DNA from: Talinum fruticosum
Taxonomy: Eukaryota > Streptophyta > Magnoliopsida > Caryophyllales > Talinaceae
Assembly: GCA_021018815.1 (NCBI GenBank)
Contig: JAITYX010000008.1
Span: 7,810,001 to 7,874,000 of the forward strand
Length of the DNA: 64,000 nucleotides
Direction of reading: 5' to 3'
Shown: positions 46,598-59,152 of the stretch, one piece after another
Layout of the letters: the number at the start of each line of letters is the position of its first letter
How positions within the stretch are numbered: the stretch's first letter is position 1
Position numbers and translations under genes: made by a program
The notes under the pieces: model-generated
The model's database searches: none
The model's input: the letters and a program-made list of their open reading frames with translations, nothing else
Told to the model about the DNA's origin: nothing

Positions 46598-49500
46598 AAA
46601 TAAATAAACCAAAAGGTATTTTTTCCCTTTTTTTTTTTTTAGGCATCATAAAAGAAAAATCAAAAGGAGTAAGCAAGGTGGGGATTGGTTACATCATGTG
46701 TGGTGAAGCAATTAGCAAAATTATGTTTTATTTCTTAAAATCCCATAATTTTCTTTTTTATCATGGGAATCTTTAAAAGCCAATCAACATAAACAACTCA
46801 TTTAAACTCATATCATAAATTTTTTCAAGTAATTATACGTGTCTTTTATTTCAAATGCATTCAAACATTAATGTAAACTGTACTTAACATGAATATATTT
46901 TTAATAATTTACTGATATTGTCTTTTTTACGATCACATTAAGAGAATACAATAGAAAAATTCTAGTAAATACTTTAACAGACAATATAATATTTTTATAA
47001 AATTAGAGAAAATTATTATCTAGCATAGAGCACCAAAAATTTTCATAAATCGAGAAAGTATTAGCTAAATGTGGAGGACCATGGTTCGCCAAAACTAGAC
47101 AATTCATGTACCCTAATAATTTTATGTTATGTTTTTGGTGATATATTAATGTTCTTTTATTGCTTAATATTGTTGGATCATTTATGTTGTTGATGATGAG
47201 AGGGTTGCGTGTTACTCGTACGTGGGATTTTTCCTTTAATTAGTGGGGTGCATTTTTGCCAATTATAGACCCTTGATTGTGAACAACATTGATTTGATCG
47301 ACTTCAGTTACGAAATAAGATGGAATATGACGAGATTTTGAAATGTTAAAATTAACAACTCTAAGAATGTATTAGCATTAAAATTATGAATATATTTTGT
47401 TTTTAAGATAAAATATAAAATGCTAAGTACGTACTGAATTTTCGGATGTATAATTGATGTTGTTAAACTAAAGTCGAACTATTAAAGCAGATTTTTTAAT
47501 GTGCATTATGACTATTCACAAAATTGATACTCGAAAGTCTTACATGTGAGTATCAAGTAACATTATTTTCTTGTTTCGGTAATTATATGTGTAAAACCCA
47601 AGATACATAGTGTAAAAACAATCAGTTACTCGGCAAAATCCCGCACAGATAACTAAGTAAAGAAAAGAACACCGGTAAGTGACATAGAATGAATGAGTTA
47701 GATTACCAAGTAATTTAGAAGTGAGATAAAAGCAAAAAAGAGGTCAAGAACTCAAGGCAATGGGAGGGTAAAAATGGGTGAAGAAGGTGGAAGTGGAAAA
47801 TATAGTTTACAAATTCCAAGTTGTTGGAAATGGGGAGCACCCCCAATTTGTGGTGGTTTTTAAGTTTTTGGTGACGTCTAGGAGTTCAATAGGAACTACC
47901 ACTTTAATTTCCTACTTACCTTCTTCTCCTCCTTTCTCTCACAATACAATCTTTACTCAATCACCCACCAAATATTCACCTAAAATATTAAATTATATTT
48001 AACCATATGAACATAAATAATTTAATATCATGATTTGAATTATCTTATACTTTCGGATTTAAAATACTTATCCTTTTAAAGTTACGAGGAGTGTTAAAAA
48101 AATATTAAATTCATGACAAAGTTTGTATTAAAAGATCAAGTCACCCTAAAATTTCATTGAAAATGAAGAAAATTAATGAGAAACTAAGAGAAATAAAATA
48201 ATTAATAAAGACAAAATTAATACACTATTGAAATTATAAAGGGACAGGTATTGTGAAACGAAAAAATTAGTTAGAGTGACATTTATTTTGAAATGGATGG
48301 AATATTTGAATGACTTTAGAAATTTATGAGAAATTATTCTCTTTTTCTCAGGTATATATTATGTCCTTTTGATAAATTAACGGAAAGTAATTATTTTATA
48401 TATAATTTTATTTTAACGAATAAAATTAACATTTATTAGCTAGAGAAATGAATACAAATCTTGCATACGTACTACAACAACAAGAAAAACGGAAATAAGT
48501 ATGACCCTTTCTAAACACAAAAGGACTATAAAATGAGTTTAAAGTTGATTTTAAATTAGTTTTTTTTTAATTTTATTTATAGGAAAGTAATCGGGTATAT
48601 AATATAATATTAGTGGACAGAAAAATGATTCTTTTCTTCTCAAATTAATTTAAATTAAGTAAATTTTGAGATGAGATTAGGGAATTCGTTGATGGGGAAT
48701 ATATATATATATTGCCAAAGCATTAAATTTGAAATGGAATAATTCAACGATGAAAAATACTCGCATTGAACAAATACTTCTTTCACTTCACTATTTATGC
48801 AGTAAAATATTCACGTCATTATCACTCCAAAAGCTGCACAACTATTCCAATATTTTATTTTATTTTATTGTAATTACTGTTGTCAAATCATGATTAGCTC
48901 TTTTTACTTAGTCAGTCATTAGCAATATGGTACGGAAATAGACGTATCCTAGTTCTAATTCAATAATTAAACAGGTTTTCCATTAGTTAAATTTTAGCCT
49001 AATAATTAAAACTGAAATTCTCATTACATTATTAAGTCTCACGTTCTTTTCCTTTTTCCTCCGATGTATTTTTGTACAACATTACATAACTCGTTTTAAG
49101 CAACCTCTAAGTATATTGAACTGAAGTGAAGGCAACCAGATCACCCCTCATTTGCCATTTTATAACAAGGTATAAAGATTAATATATAAAGTCAAATTTT
49201 TAATACGGTTTCTAAACTTTGTAATCATAACTCCCGAAATGCACAATAATTGACTAACAAAATAAAACTAAGAACGGTCTTATCTCATATAAAATACAAT
49301 AATATAAGTAAGATTACTATAGATAATTAATAAAAAATTATATTTACAATTACATAAGGCCGATATTTAGTATCAATATTATCTCAAAAGAGAGGGACAA
49401 TATTCATTAACATTAACCTACAACATAAGGTTATTTATTTTCGTTAGCATCCTTCTTCAAAAAAAAATTTATTTTATTTATAAGATTTAAATTTAAAAAT

Positions 49501-49690
49501 TTGACTTTAAAAAATTAATGTAAAATGAGTTAAATCAACCTAAATAATAAATTTAGAATTAAATTATAGCAATAAAGAATTTCCATAGAGCTTGGTTGAG
49601 ATTGGGGGAGAAAAAGGTAAACGTGACAGGCGGTGGGCACTAAGCATAGCATCACAGCAAAAGGTTTATAAATAATTGGCCGATGGGACC

Positions 49691-49715
49691 CCCTGCCCTG
49701 CCCTGCCCTGCCCTG
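49691..49715. repeat. (CCCTG)5 pentanucleotide repeat
   Basis: Five perfect CCCTG units. Confidence 0.95.
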
Positions 49716-51247
49716 CTCAAAGTTAATGTGTTAAAGACTTTATTTAGTGTTTATTGTAATTTAAATAATTTATATGATGATAATATTTATATTTTAGAAA
49801 TATTTATTATATTATATTTTAATTTAAAATTTCAAAAATAATTAATTTGATTTTGAAATTATAAATATTTTTAAAATACAGTGCACGAAGGATTGTGTGG
49901 TGGTCATCTGTGAATCTTTTGCCTCAATGAAAGGATTCTCTCCTCCTTTGATTCTTCGTCTACCAAGGAACTGTGTGTGTGTGTGAGAGACAGAGAGAGC
50001 TATTGAGTCCACATGGGGTGATGGATATTAAATATGCTTTGTAATAAACAAACCACTCTGTATAATTTAATTTTATAGCACTGTTCATCACTGTTGTGTT
50101 AATAGTTTCATAGCTATTTACTATTTTGACACAGTTGAATGCTCTCTCCGTTTTGTAATACTTATTTTAGTGAGGAATATCAAGTAAATACAAAAATTTT
50201 ATCAAAAGATTCAGTTATTCTGAAGTTTCATTGAAAATGAAGAATATTAATGACAAAAATAAGAGAAAAAACTGGTAAACTAGTCATTAATTTATTACCG
50301 GGATTGCAAAGTGATGGATATTATAAAACGAGAGTTATTTAAAGTGACATGTATTATAAAACGAAAGAATTATATATAGTAAATAAATTTATACCTTAAT
50401 TACATTTATTAACTAAATTTCAGCACGTCTTTCGTGGTCGCTGTTATAGAAAAAGATATATTTGTCTCCATATTTCTTAAAGGAGTTGTCATTATAATTA
50501 ACTGATGGTGGTAAACTTTAATTTATTTTCAAGTCTTTTAATGGTGTATTTAGTTTAAATGACAATGAGGCTTTGTTCAATTTAGGTTGGGTTAGGTTAG
50601 GTTAATTTAAAAGATTAGAGTATATCAGCTTTGTAATTAGGGGTTTTTTTTTGGTTTAAAATAATGATTCATTTAGATTTTGCCACAGTTTGAAATAACC
50701 TCATTTCAAATCTTAGGTTGGACCATTTTTAGTCATTTAAGTTATATCATTTAAATTATTGCTAAGTCTAATTTTCATACTTCTAAAACCGTTATTGGAT
50801 AATTTCTTTTAAAAACGGTATATTAGTGACTACTTTATAAATTTTGCCTTTATAAATATTTATTGGATATTTTTCATTCGTGCTGGAAGTCGATGAGCAC
50901 CAATGGTTCTCCAAATCTGGACTTGGGCTTGCCTTTGAAGGTCCTGCAGTGCACTAATGGCGATTCGGGGAAGGGTATCTTGGGGATAGGCTGAACTTGG
51001 AGGAGATCTCATCAAGAGATGGGAAGGATCGGGAGTGAACCCATTTTGAAGGATTGTTCAATTTTTGGGGGATAATATAGAGATTGGGATTGCTACCTCT
51101 ACTTCTTGGTTTTTGTCGGCGTTGACAGCCATTAAAGAGGAGATATCATGAGTTCTCAATTCTCCCTCAAAGCAAAGTTCTTTTCAGAAAGAAAAGAAAA
51201 GAGTTTTCTAGGGAAAAAAGAAGAGTACATAGAGGAAAGAATGAACA

Positions 51248-51250
<3 letters not shown>

Positions 51251-51288
<38 letters not shown>
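51251..51288. repeat. (AAT)n microsatellite
   Basis: Uninterrupted taa/aat triplets. Confidence 0.95.
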
Positions 51289-51497
51289 TATCGTCATTTT
51301 ATGTTTATCAACTAATTTCAATGATCTAATTTAACCGAACACATTGTTTACAAATAACTAGTTAAACAGTTAAAATAGAACAGTTATCATCTGCTTAAAA
51401 ATTATCCGCTATCCAAACATTTTATTTTGTCGAACATGACAAATGTATGTAATTTGCTTTAATTAATCAAGAGAGAAAGCAAGACAAACAGCATCAG

Positions 51498-51606
51498 CTG
51501 ACGTGGAAGAGAGAGAGAGAAATATTACAGTCAATGCGGGCCCATTGCATGACGCCATGGTTGGAAGCTCACGTCACAGTGACGTCCAAGGTTCACCTGC
51601 CACGTG
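51498..51606. promoter_or_regulatory. Cluster of ACGT-core bZIP sites
   Basis: CTGACGTGG at 51498-51506, the palindrome ACGTCACAGTGACGT at 51571-51585 (two inverted TGACGT half sites around one A) and a CACGTG G-box at 51601-51606. These are cores bound by TGA-, ABF- and GBF-type factors. The nearest gene downstream on + is the heat stress factor, 3.3 kb away, so the target is unknown. Confidence 0.5.
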
Positions 51607-54242
51607 TTCAGAATCTTTTTTCCTTTTCTTTTTCAAATTTTATTTCTCTCCCCACGCCCATGGAGTGGAGGGAAGGAATAACAATAATTGACGAGGCAAG
51701 GCAACAATAATTTTGGCTTCCTCAAGCGCGGATCCAGTCAGAGCCCTCCATGTGGCATTTGTGATGGTGATGTGTCGTCTTTCCCATTTTTGTCCCTAGA
51801 GAATTCTACTTTCCATGGCTAGTCCACCTATCTCAATCCAAGGACTCAGATTTTGATGCTGATTGATTCTGCCATGATCCAATGGTCATCATCTTAACGT
51901 CGACTATTTTGCTTCTTTTTTTTTTTTTCCGGTCATGTTAATGTGTATATTGACTATCATAATAATGTTAATTTATCTTTTAAAGTTATATAAAAATTAT
52001 TTATTTTTGTTTTCTATTCAATTTTTTTAATTTTCTTTTTAATTACTCATTTTTAACATTTCTTCTATTTTTGTATTCGTCTCTATTTTTATTTATGTTT
52101 CTATGTGTTTTTATGTAATTTCGAACAACATAAGTATTATAATAGTTTGAATTTGTTTTTATCATAAGGTTCGAACGAGATAGATTTTCCAAGAGTTAAG
52201 GTTTTAAGTTATTTAACAATCGTCCCAATTAAAAATATATGTTAGTGGTTGGAGGTCTAGAAATAAGTTGCCTCGGACTTAAAATGAATGTTAGTTGGAA
52301 ATGTTCCCTTAACCTTGCGTAATAAACTGGTATGAATGTTATTGAGAGTTAAAATTGAAAAGGCAGTAGTACCAAGTTCGAGAACCACTTTAGCCAAATG
52401 TTTATGTTAATGGTGGAAGATCGAATAATAATTTTATCCTTGACATACATATTTTATTATTAGATGATTAAAATTGATAAAAATATCTAAACTTCTATGG
52501 AGACACTAGGATCCTTTTTATGAGGGATGTTAAATTCATGGCATTCCAAAACTAAAAGGATGTGGAATTTTCTCCATTGTAAGCCTATGATTCTCCACAC
52601 ATAAAACTCATTTACCCATACAATATCTTGATTCTTTTCTTTTTCTTTTTTTTTTTTTAATTAGTTAGACTACCTCATGAAGGCCCCTAAGCATATATGG
52701 CTTATATATGCCCCCTCACCATTTTTAGTATTTTATAAAAAGCACCTAATTTATTATTTATCAAATAGTCTTTTTATTATTAATTTTTGAAACGACCTAT
52801 AAAAAGTCACTCTTGTTATTTGATTAACCTCTTTTTTTTATATTAAATATTCAATGCAAATTTTTGTTTCTTATTAAGGGTTAGTTTTATTCCATTTGAT
52901 TTTAAGCTTTTCAAATGTATTTCAATTCCTTTTAGTCCTTTTAAAGTTTTTTTTTTATTTGTTTCAATTCCTTTCAATTTTTTTTTCTAACTTGTTCTAT
53001 TTCTCTCTATTTTTTAATAACCTTAATTATAGTTCTTTTCAAATACTTCCACCTCTTTACAGTTTCTCCTATGAAAAAAAAACTGTTCACATATTTGTTT
53101 AGCTACTAAATTCATCTTGACTTAGGGTTTGTTTGAAATTATATAAAAATCATCATCTATTTCTATTTTCTATTCATTTATGTTCTTTCTTGCTACTCGT
53201 CTTCATTTATTTCTGTTCATTTCTATTTGTTTATTTTCATTTCTATTTCTGTTTCTATTTTTTATATATATAACTTCGAACATGCCCTATATTACATCCT
53301 TCCTTCTTCCAAACATTTCCTCGTAGTCATGCCTTAAAAATGAAAACTCATGAGATTGCCTCAACTTATTTTCATCCTTACATATTTTTTCATCATGTAA
53401 TTCTTTACTGATTGAAGTCGAGCTACTATCAGTCCTTCTCTTTTAATTCACACAACTCAGCCTCAAACCGAAAACTTTACAAAAGAAACATATGTTGATT
53501 TATTTAAATCAATCTATGTCGATATTCTCATCTTTATGTTACCAGAAGTGCACCACTCTTTGAAATTACAATGGGGTCACGCTCGTGAAACAAGGACTAG
53601 CAGCCCAAATTCGAAGAGAGTACATATCACCTAAGTCCAATACAAGTAAAAGATGGGCTAGCTATAAAAATTACAATGGGCCTAAATTTTGAACTTGACA
53701 AAGAGCCCAATTTTTGAACTTGAAAAAGAGCCCAATAAAGGTTCAGTACTCCTCTTTATTTTGGGTCAATGATTAGGCACAAATTAAATATTGAGTCTTT
53801 TTTGTTTACAAATTTAACATTTTATCAATTTAACTTAGTAATCAACTGTGGGTGTCAATTGTCTCGTGGATAATTTATTATTTTTTTTATCAACGGGAAA
53901 TGGGTGTTATATTGATTGATTCACAAAAGAGTATATATCCTTCGTAGCCAAATCACATATTTAATTCGGCACTTCTTCCTTCTATATCCTTTCGTCAAAA
54001 AAATAGGTTGAAAGTAAGCAATAGTATGAGCAATTGTGTTAGCAAAATTATCTCGTGGATAATTACGACAACGGAAATACTATATATTACTAAATTAGTT
54101 TTATATTTTCCTAATTTTATTAATACATATGAACTAATCCAAATTGGCACTGTCTGTTTCTTGCAAAACATGATTTGATATGTGCCTAATTGATGCTGGA
54201 AAACTTTCGCTAAAGTAACTTAAAAGATGCTGGAAAACTTCC

Positions 54243-54255
54243 GAAGTTTCCAGAA
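54243..54255. promoter_or_regulatory. Perfect three-unit heat shock element
   Basis: GAAgtTTCcaGAA satisfies the canonical GAAnnTTCnnGAA pattern bound by trimeric heat stress factors. It lies about 640 bases upstream of the heat stress factor start codon. A looser two-unit match (GAAccTTC) is at 54737-54744, and a repeated word gatgctggaaaactt at 54192-54206 and 54226-54240 precedes it. Confidence 0.65.
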
Positions 54256-54896
54256 CCATGAAAGATGTGCCACGTTGTAGATCCCACAGTAACACTTGGC
54301 TGATCCTCTCCTCATTATACTCTAGACAAGATATGACAAAGTAGCTGTTCGGAATCGAGGAGAGGTTAATTTGTAAGGAGTTGTAAAAAGTGAAATTATA
54401 AAGAGTTATAAGAAGTTAGTAAAGCTTAATTATATATATATATATAAAAATGTAAGTAATTATAAAATTATAAACTAAAATTAAATAAAAAAGGGGTTTA
54501 ATTTAAAAGATAGAGTTATTTAAAAAAGGGAGCAACTTTCAAGGAAATTTTATATTAAATTTAATTCGGTTCAAATTTTGTGTATTAGATGCCCATCCTC
54601 ACTCTATGTCAACTTTGCATCTTTAGACTTTTATTCGTGCACTAAATGACAGCATCCCTAAACAGTGAAACCAAAGGGGGAAGCAAGAAATTCCACGAGA
54701 ATTAGAGAAGCTTCATTCCCTTGTTCTTCTACATCTAGAACCTTCTTCGCCAGCATTTCTCCTTTCCCGCTATTAAATTAACCGACCAAACTTCCCTGCC
54801 TAATCTACACACAAAAAAAACACTCAAAACCCATAATTAAATCCATACCCTTTTCTGCTAATTTCTTCCTTCTGTACTTGGTTGCTCTGTTTTTGC

Positions 54897-56601
54897 ATGG
54901 ATGGGAAGGCGGTGAACGAGGAGGGTGGTGGCGCTTCATCTACTCCCGGACCATCATCTTCTTCATCCTCGAGCTTCTCTGCCCAGCCAATGGAGGGTCT
55001 TCACGATGTGGGTCCTCCGCCATTTCTCACCAAGACCTTTGAAATGGTGGAAGACCCTTCGACCGATTCGATCGTGTCGTGGAGCCAAACGCGGAATAGC
55101 TTCATCGTCTGGGATTCTCATAAGTTCTCGACGTTGCTCTTGCCCAGATACTTCAAGCACAGCAATTTCTCCAGCTTCATCCGTCAATTGAATACTTACG
55201 TAAGTGTTAAGGAAATGGGTTTCTTGTTTTTCTGGTGTTGCCCAATGCCCACCTTGTGTTCGTTGAAATGTTCCCGTGAAATAAGCTTCAATTCGGATGT
55301 ATGTAAATAAAGCTTGGGTGTTGAACCTTTTGTATCTTAGTGCTTTTATGTTAGTGTCGGGGAAATTATGTCAGCATTTATGAATATTGGTGCTTTTATT
55401 TTATGGTTTGGGTTGGAATAGTTGACGTGGATCTTGTGACTATCAATTCTTGAGCTCCAAAGTTACAAGTGATTCAAGACGTTATGGTTTGCATTGTTGT
55501 AAAAGTTCGGGGGTAAGTGGGTCTTAAATTTATGGAAATTTCTTTCGAAGGTATTGGGTTTCATTTGATTAGTCTGCCTTCGTGATATTGAAGAAGTTAA
55601 AAGGTTGATATGGCTTTGATTGGTGTGTGGATGTGAAAACAAGATAGGTAGATAGTTTTCAAGCTTCATATGATTCTATAATATGCCTGAGTACTGTGTG
55701 TTGTAGCAAAGTCAAGTGGTTGATCATCCTATAATCTGCAAATGTTTCAGGGTTTTAGAAAGGTCGATCCGGATCGCTGGGAATTCGCAAATGAAGGTTT
55801 TCTAGGAGGGCAAAAGCATTTGTTGAAGACCATAAAGAGGAGGAGAAATGTGACACAAAACATTCAGCAACAAGGTGGAGCTTGTATTGAGGTGGGTCAG
55901 TATGGATTAGATGGCGAAGTTGAAAGATTAAGGCGTGACTGTACCTTATTAATGACCGAAGTTGTCAAGCTCCGACAGCAGCAGCAGTTTTCAAGGCAGC
56001 AGCTCATCACCATGGAGGCTCGTATTCAGTCCACTGAAAGAAAGCAACAACAAATGATGACATTTTTAGCCAGAGCCCTCAGTAATCCTGCATTTCTTCA
56101 AAGTTTGATGCTACAAAATGAGGGGGCGGGCTACTCAGAGGGATTGAGATTGGGAGAAAAAGGAGATTAACGGCCAGGTCAAGCACAGAGAACTTGCAAG
56201 AAGAAGTGGTATCAGCAGCAATGGAAGGCACCCGGTTTGTTGATGATACAACCCAAGAACAAGAGGGATCATTTGCAACAATGGAGTCGGAGATGGAGAC
56301 ATTTTTCTCTGCTGCATTAGATGATGAATCAAGCAGCGATGTTAAGGAGCCAGAGGCAAACCCTAACTCAACCCCATCAACAAATGGAAATTTAGGAAAC
56401 GTCGGTGATATAAATTGGGAGGAACTACTCCATGAAGACTTGATTGGCAGCCCTGAAGAGACGGATGGTCTAATGGATGATCAACATGAAGCGGATGCCC
56501 CTATTGATGACCTTGCGCGGAAGCCTTCAAGTTGGGGTGAGGATCTACGAGGCTTAGTCTATCAAACCGGTCTTTTTTCTGATCAAAACCAAAACCTTTA
56601 A
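54897..56601 (+). CDS. Class A heat stress transcription factor (HsfA2/A6/A7-like), two exons, one-base deficit
   Basis: Nuclear activator binding heat shock elements. Exon 1 is 54897-55199 (TAC|gtaagt), exon 2 is 55751-56601 (tttcag|GGTTTT); the intron splits the DNA-binding domain at the conserved [17 protein letters not shown] position. Domains: Ser-rich N-terminus; DNA-binding domain ~45-135; heptad HR-A/B region rich in LRQQQQ with the class A insertion; nuclear localisation RKRRL; acidic AHA activator [13 protein letters not shown]-terminal export-like [11 protein letters not shown]. As written the frame breaks between LMLQNEG and RKRRL: a G-run at 56122-56126 has 5 bases where 6 would join the two into [20 protein letters not shown]. 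Corrected length is 384 residues. Start is the first ATG ([11 protein letters not shown]); the triplets upstream in frame have no ATG. The HSE upstream suggests heat-induced expression. Confidence 0.9.
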
Positions 56602-59152
56602 GAGAAATATATCCTATACAAAGTTCATTGTCATTTGCTTCTTTTGTAATAACATATATCTATCCATGTCGGCCTCCAAGCCTTGTCCCGGCGTCCGATC
56701 TTAGGGTATGTTACAACCCACAAGGGATGTTTGATCTGTAGCTAATTATGAGCCACGACATGATATGGCTATTTTCTGATGCAGAAGGGAGGCACGGGAT
56801 ATGGAGGAGGCTGGAACCAACGATTAAGATCTTGTTTCCCATATCACTATGATTTGGTTTAGTCATTAGATTAAATTGCTTAACACTCTTCGACAATGTA
56901 ATTGGGTTGTTTTTGTTACGGCATTTTGCAGGGCGATTTGATGACAAAGGGTAGATTCAAGTCGCAAGAACGATGATTTCCGGTGAGCAAAGTATGAAGC
57001 CCAACATTTTCTTCAATTGAAACTGAATCAGACATCTGTATTTTGCATGGTTTTACATGTATAAAAATGCCTTGATTTATTGTAAATACGGTGTTTGGAA
57101 TGCCAATTCTGTTCTGATGGAGTGGATTGTTAGGGAGATTTGAGTTATTGGGATGGTGTTTGCTTGTAAGTGGGAGTTTACGCATGGGTGTTCTCTTAAT
57201 GCCTGATGGATGCGCTTCTGGTAAATTAATACCGTAATGAATTATGTTATGGACATGTACTTTAGTTTTAATGGGTCAATCGGTTGGACCGTTTAATTTG
57301 ACTTGGACCGATTGATCCGCTGATTGGTTGAATTGGGTTAGACCGTTACTGACCTGTTATGTCCCAAAAAATTATGTGTATATTTTTATATTTTTTTATT
57401 ATTTTACAATATCTAATTTCTAAATAATATAATTTAAGAAAAAAATTATGTAAAACTTTAATAAAATAGAGACATAAATTATTTATCTAAAAAATTAAAA
57501 GAGGAAAAAAAGTACAATTTTATATAAAATTACTAAAAAAGATAAAAATTCTTTTAATCTTTTCTATCCAAAATATAAGCTCAGACTTCTACCCAAAACT
57601 TAAGCTCATATATATATTCCAATTTTTTTAAGATTTTAAATAGTTAAACAAATCCTAAACAAATCAAAACCCTCTTCCTCCTCTCAGCCGCCTCCCCACC
57701 CTCCCCCTTTCTGCATCCTGCTCAACCTTATGCTCTTTCCTCTCTATTCTTGCTGGGTCTCGGTCATTTCCCCTCCTTACTTCTGCTCCATTTTTCCACC
57801 TTATCGCCTTCATTTCCAAGCTTTTTCCTTTCTTGGCTTCGTTCCCCCTCCTCTTCTTCTGCTCCATTTCTCCACCCTGCCCACTTCTTGCCGGGTCTCT
57901 CTCCTCTGCTCTTTCCTCTCTTGTCACTCGCTGGTACTCTCTCTCTCTCCGCTTCACTTCTGCCTCTGACATTCATCAAAGATTGTTTTCAACAATTAAA
58001 TTGAAAAATCACGGTCGAACTGCAGGCAAGCTGGTTCATCCGGCTCTGCCGATTTTTTCCGGTTCGTTTATCTGAATGAGTCTTGATATTAAACCGGCCG
58101 CTAAAGAGACTGGTTTCCGTCCGACCGGTAGAACCGGCCGAGCCGGTCCGGTTCTCTTAACATAGCCTCCAACTTGAATACTCGTTGTCCAGGAAGTCTT
58201 ATATGCATCTAAAAGTATGTGCTCCTCCAACTCGAATGTTCGATTCTCTCTCCCCAAGAAGTATACGCTTATATGAACATTTAAAAATTTGCACTAATTT
58301 TCAACCTCCAGTCACTTCATCTCTCCTCCATTGAGAGTTGAGGCCCCCTGTATCTTTTCTCTTTCCAGACGTAATTTATCATGAAATTGTACATGTAATT
58401 GAAGAGGGTTGAAATGAAGAAAGACTTTAGTTGATTAAAAGAAGCATAAAGAGAATTTCTTCCAAATTTTTTCATGTTTTTGGAAGGAAAATACACTTGT
58501 ATAAAATTATCCATTTTTTACATAATTTTTTTCTTTCTATTTTCTTTCAACCAAACATAAAAAAATTATTACTTTTCTAAAAAATTTCTTTCCACCCAAT
58601 TTTCTAAAATTCAAATAAACTCTTATGGTATCATTATACTCTTTAACAGAAGCAACGAGTATCACAACTTCAACGTTTATAATTAATTTCAATTATAAAG
58701 AAATTGATAATTTTGAAGTACCTAACATATTCATTTAGGTTAAAATATTGTGTATTATCATTAAAAAATATTATTGGAATCTAATATGGTGTCAGCTCAC
58801 GTTGACTTGACTACTTTTAGAACCTTTTGTTTCTTTGATAAATTGGAACTTTTTTTTTACCTAAATTAAATATAAAAAATGACCTTATATTATGACAATA
58901 GTCGAGACAACTCGATCAAATTACCAATTCCTTGAGCGCTTTGCATCACAATTAGGTGACACAATCGATTCTGAAGCTATGGATTCAGTCTCTGCAATGA
59001 AGTGGGAAATCCCTCAATATTTCTTACAACAATCAAAGACTTTCTACACAAGAACAAAAGCTTAGATTGGCTCTTTTTTGGACTCAAAAACTTACAAGAA
59101 CAACAAGCAGTTGACCTCAACAAACAACAGCAACCATTTCACACTACACACC
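56602..59152. other. Intergenic, heat factor to IQD gene
   Basis: No supported gene. 57661-57970 is CT-rich low complexity that leaves spurious frames open on both strands. 57270-57345 and 58040-58160 are rich in ggttgg/ccggtt words and may be the two ends of a decayed transposon. The rest is AT-rich. Confidence 0.5.

Larger units (their letters stand above)
46600..54200. other. Long intergenic region
   Basis: About 7.6 kb without a supported gene. It holds a (CCCTG)5 run, an (AAT)n run, a bZIP-site cluster at 51498-51606 (all listed) and a GC-richer stretch 50880-51130 whose translation (for example SGLGLPLKVLQCTNGDSGKG) matches no family I recognise. T-rich stretches around 51900-53300 recur in style (ttctatttcatttatgttc) and look like decayed repeats. 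Confidence 0.55.

Noticed and set aside
57664..57972. 102-residue Arg/Glu-rich minus-strand frame and its plus-strand partners
   Set aside because: Caused by a CT-rich low-complexity tract; no domain.
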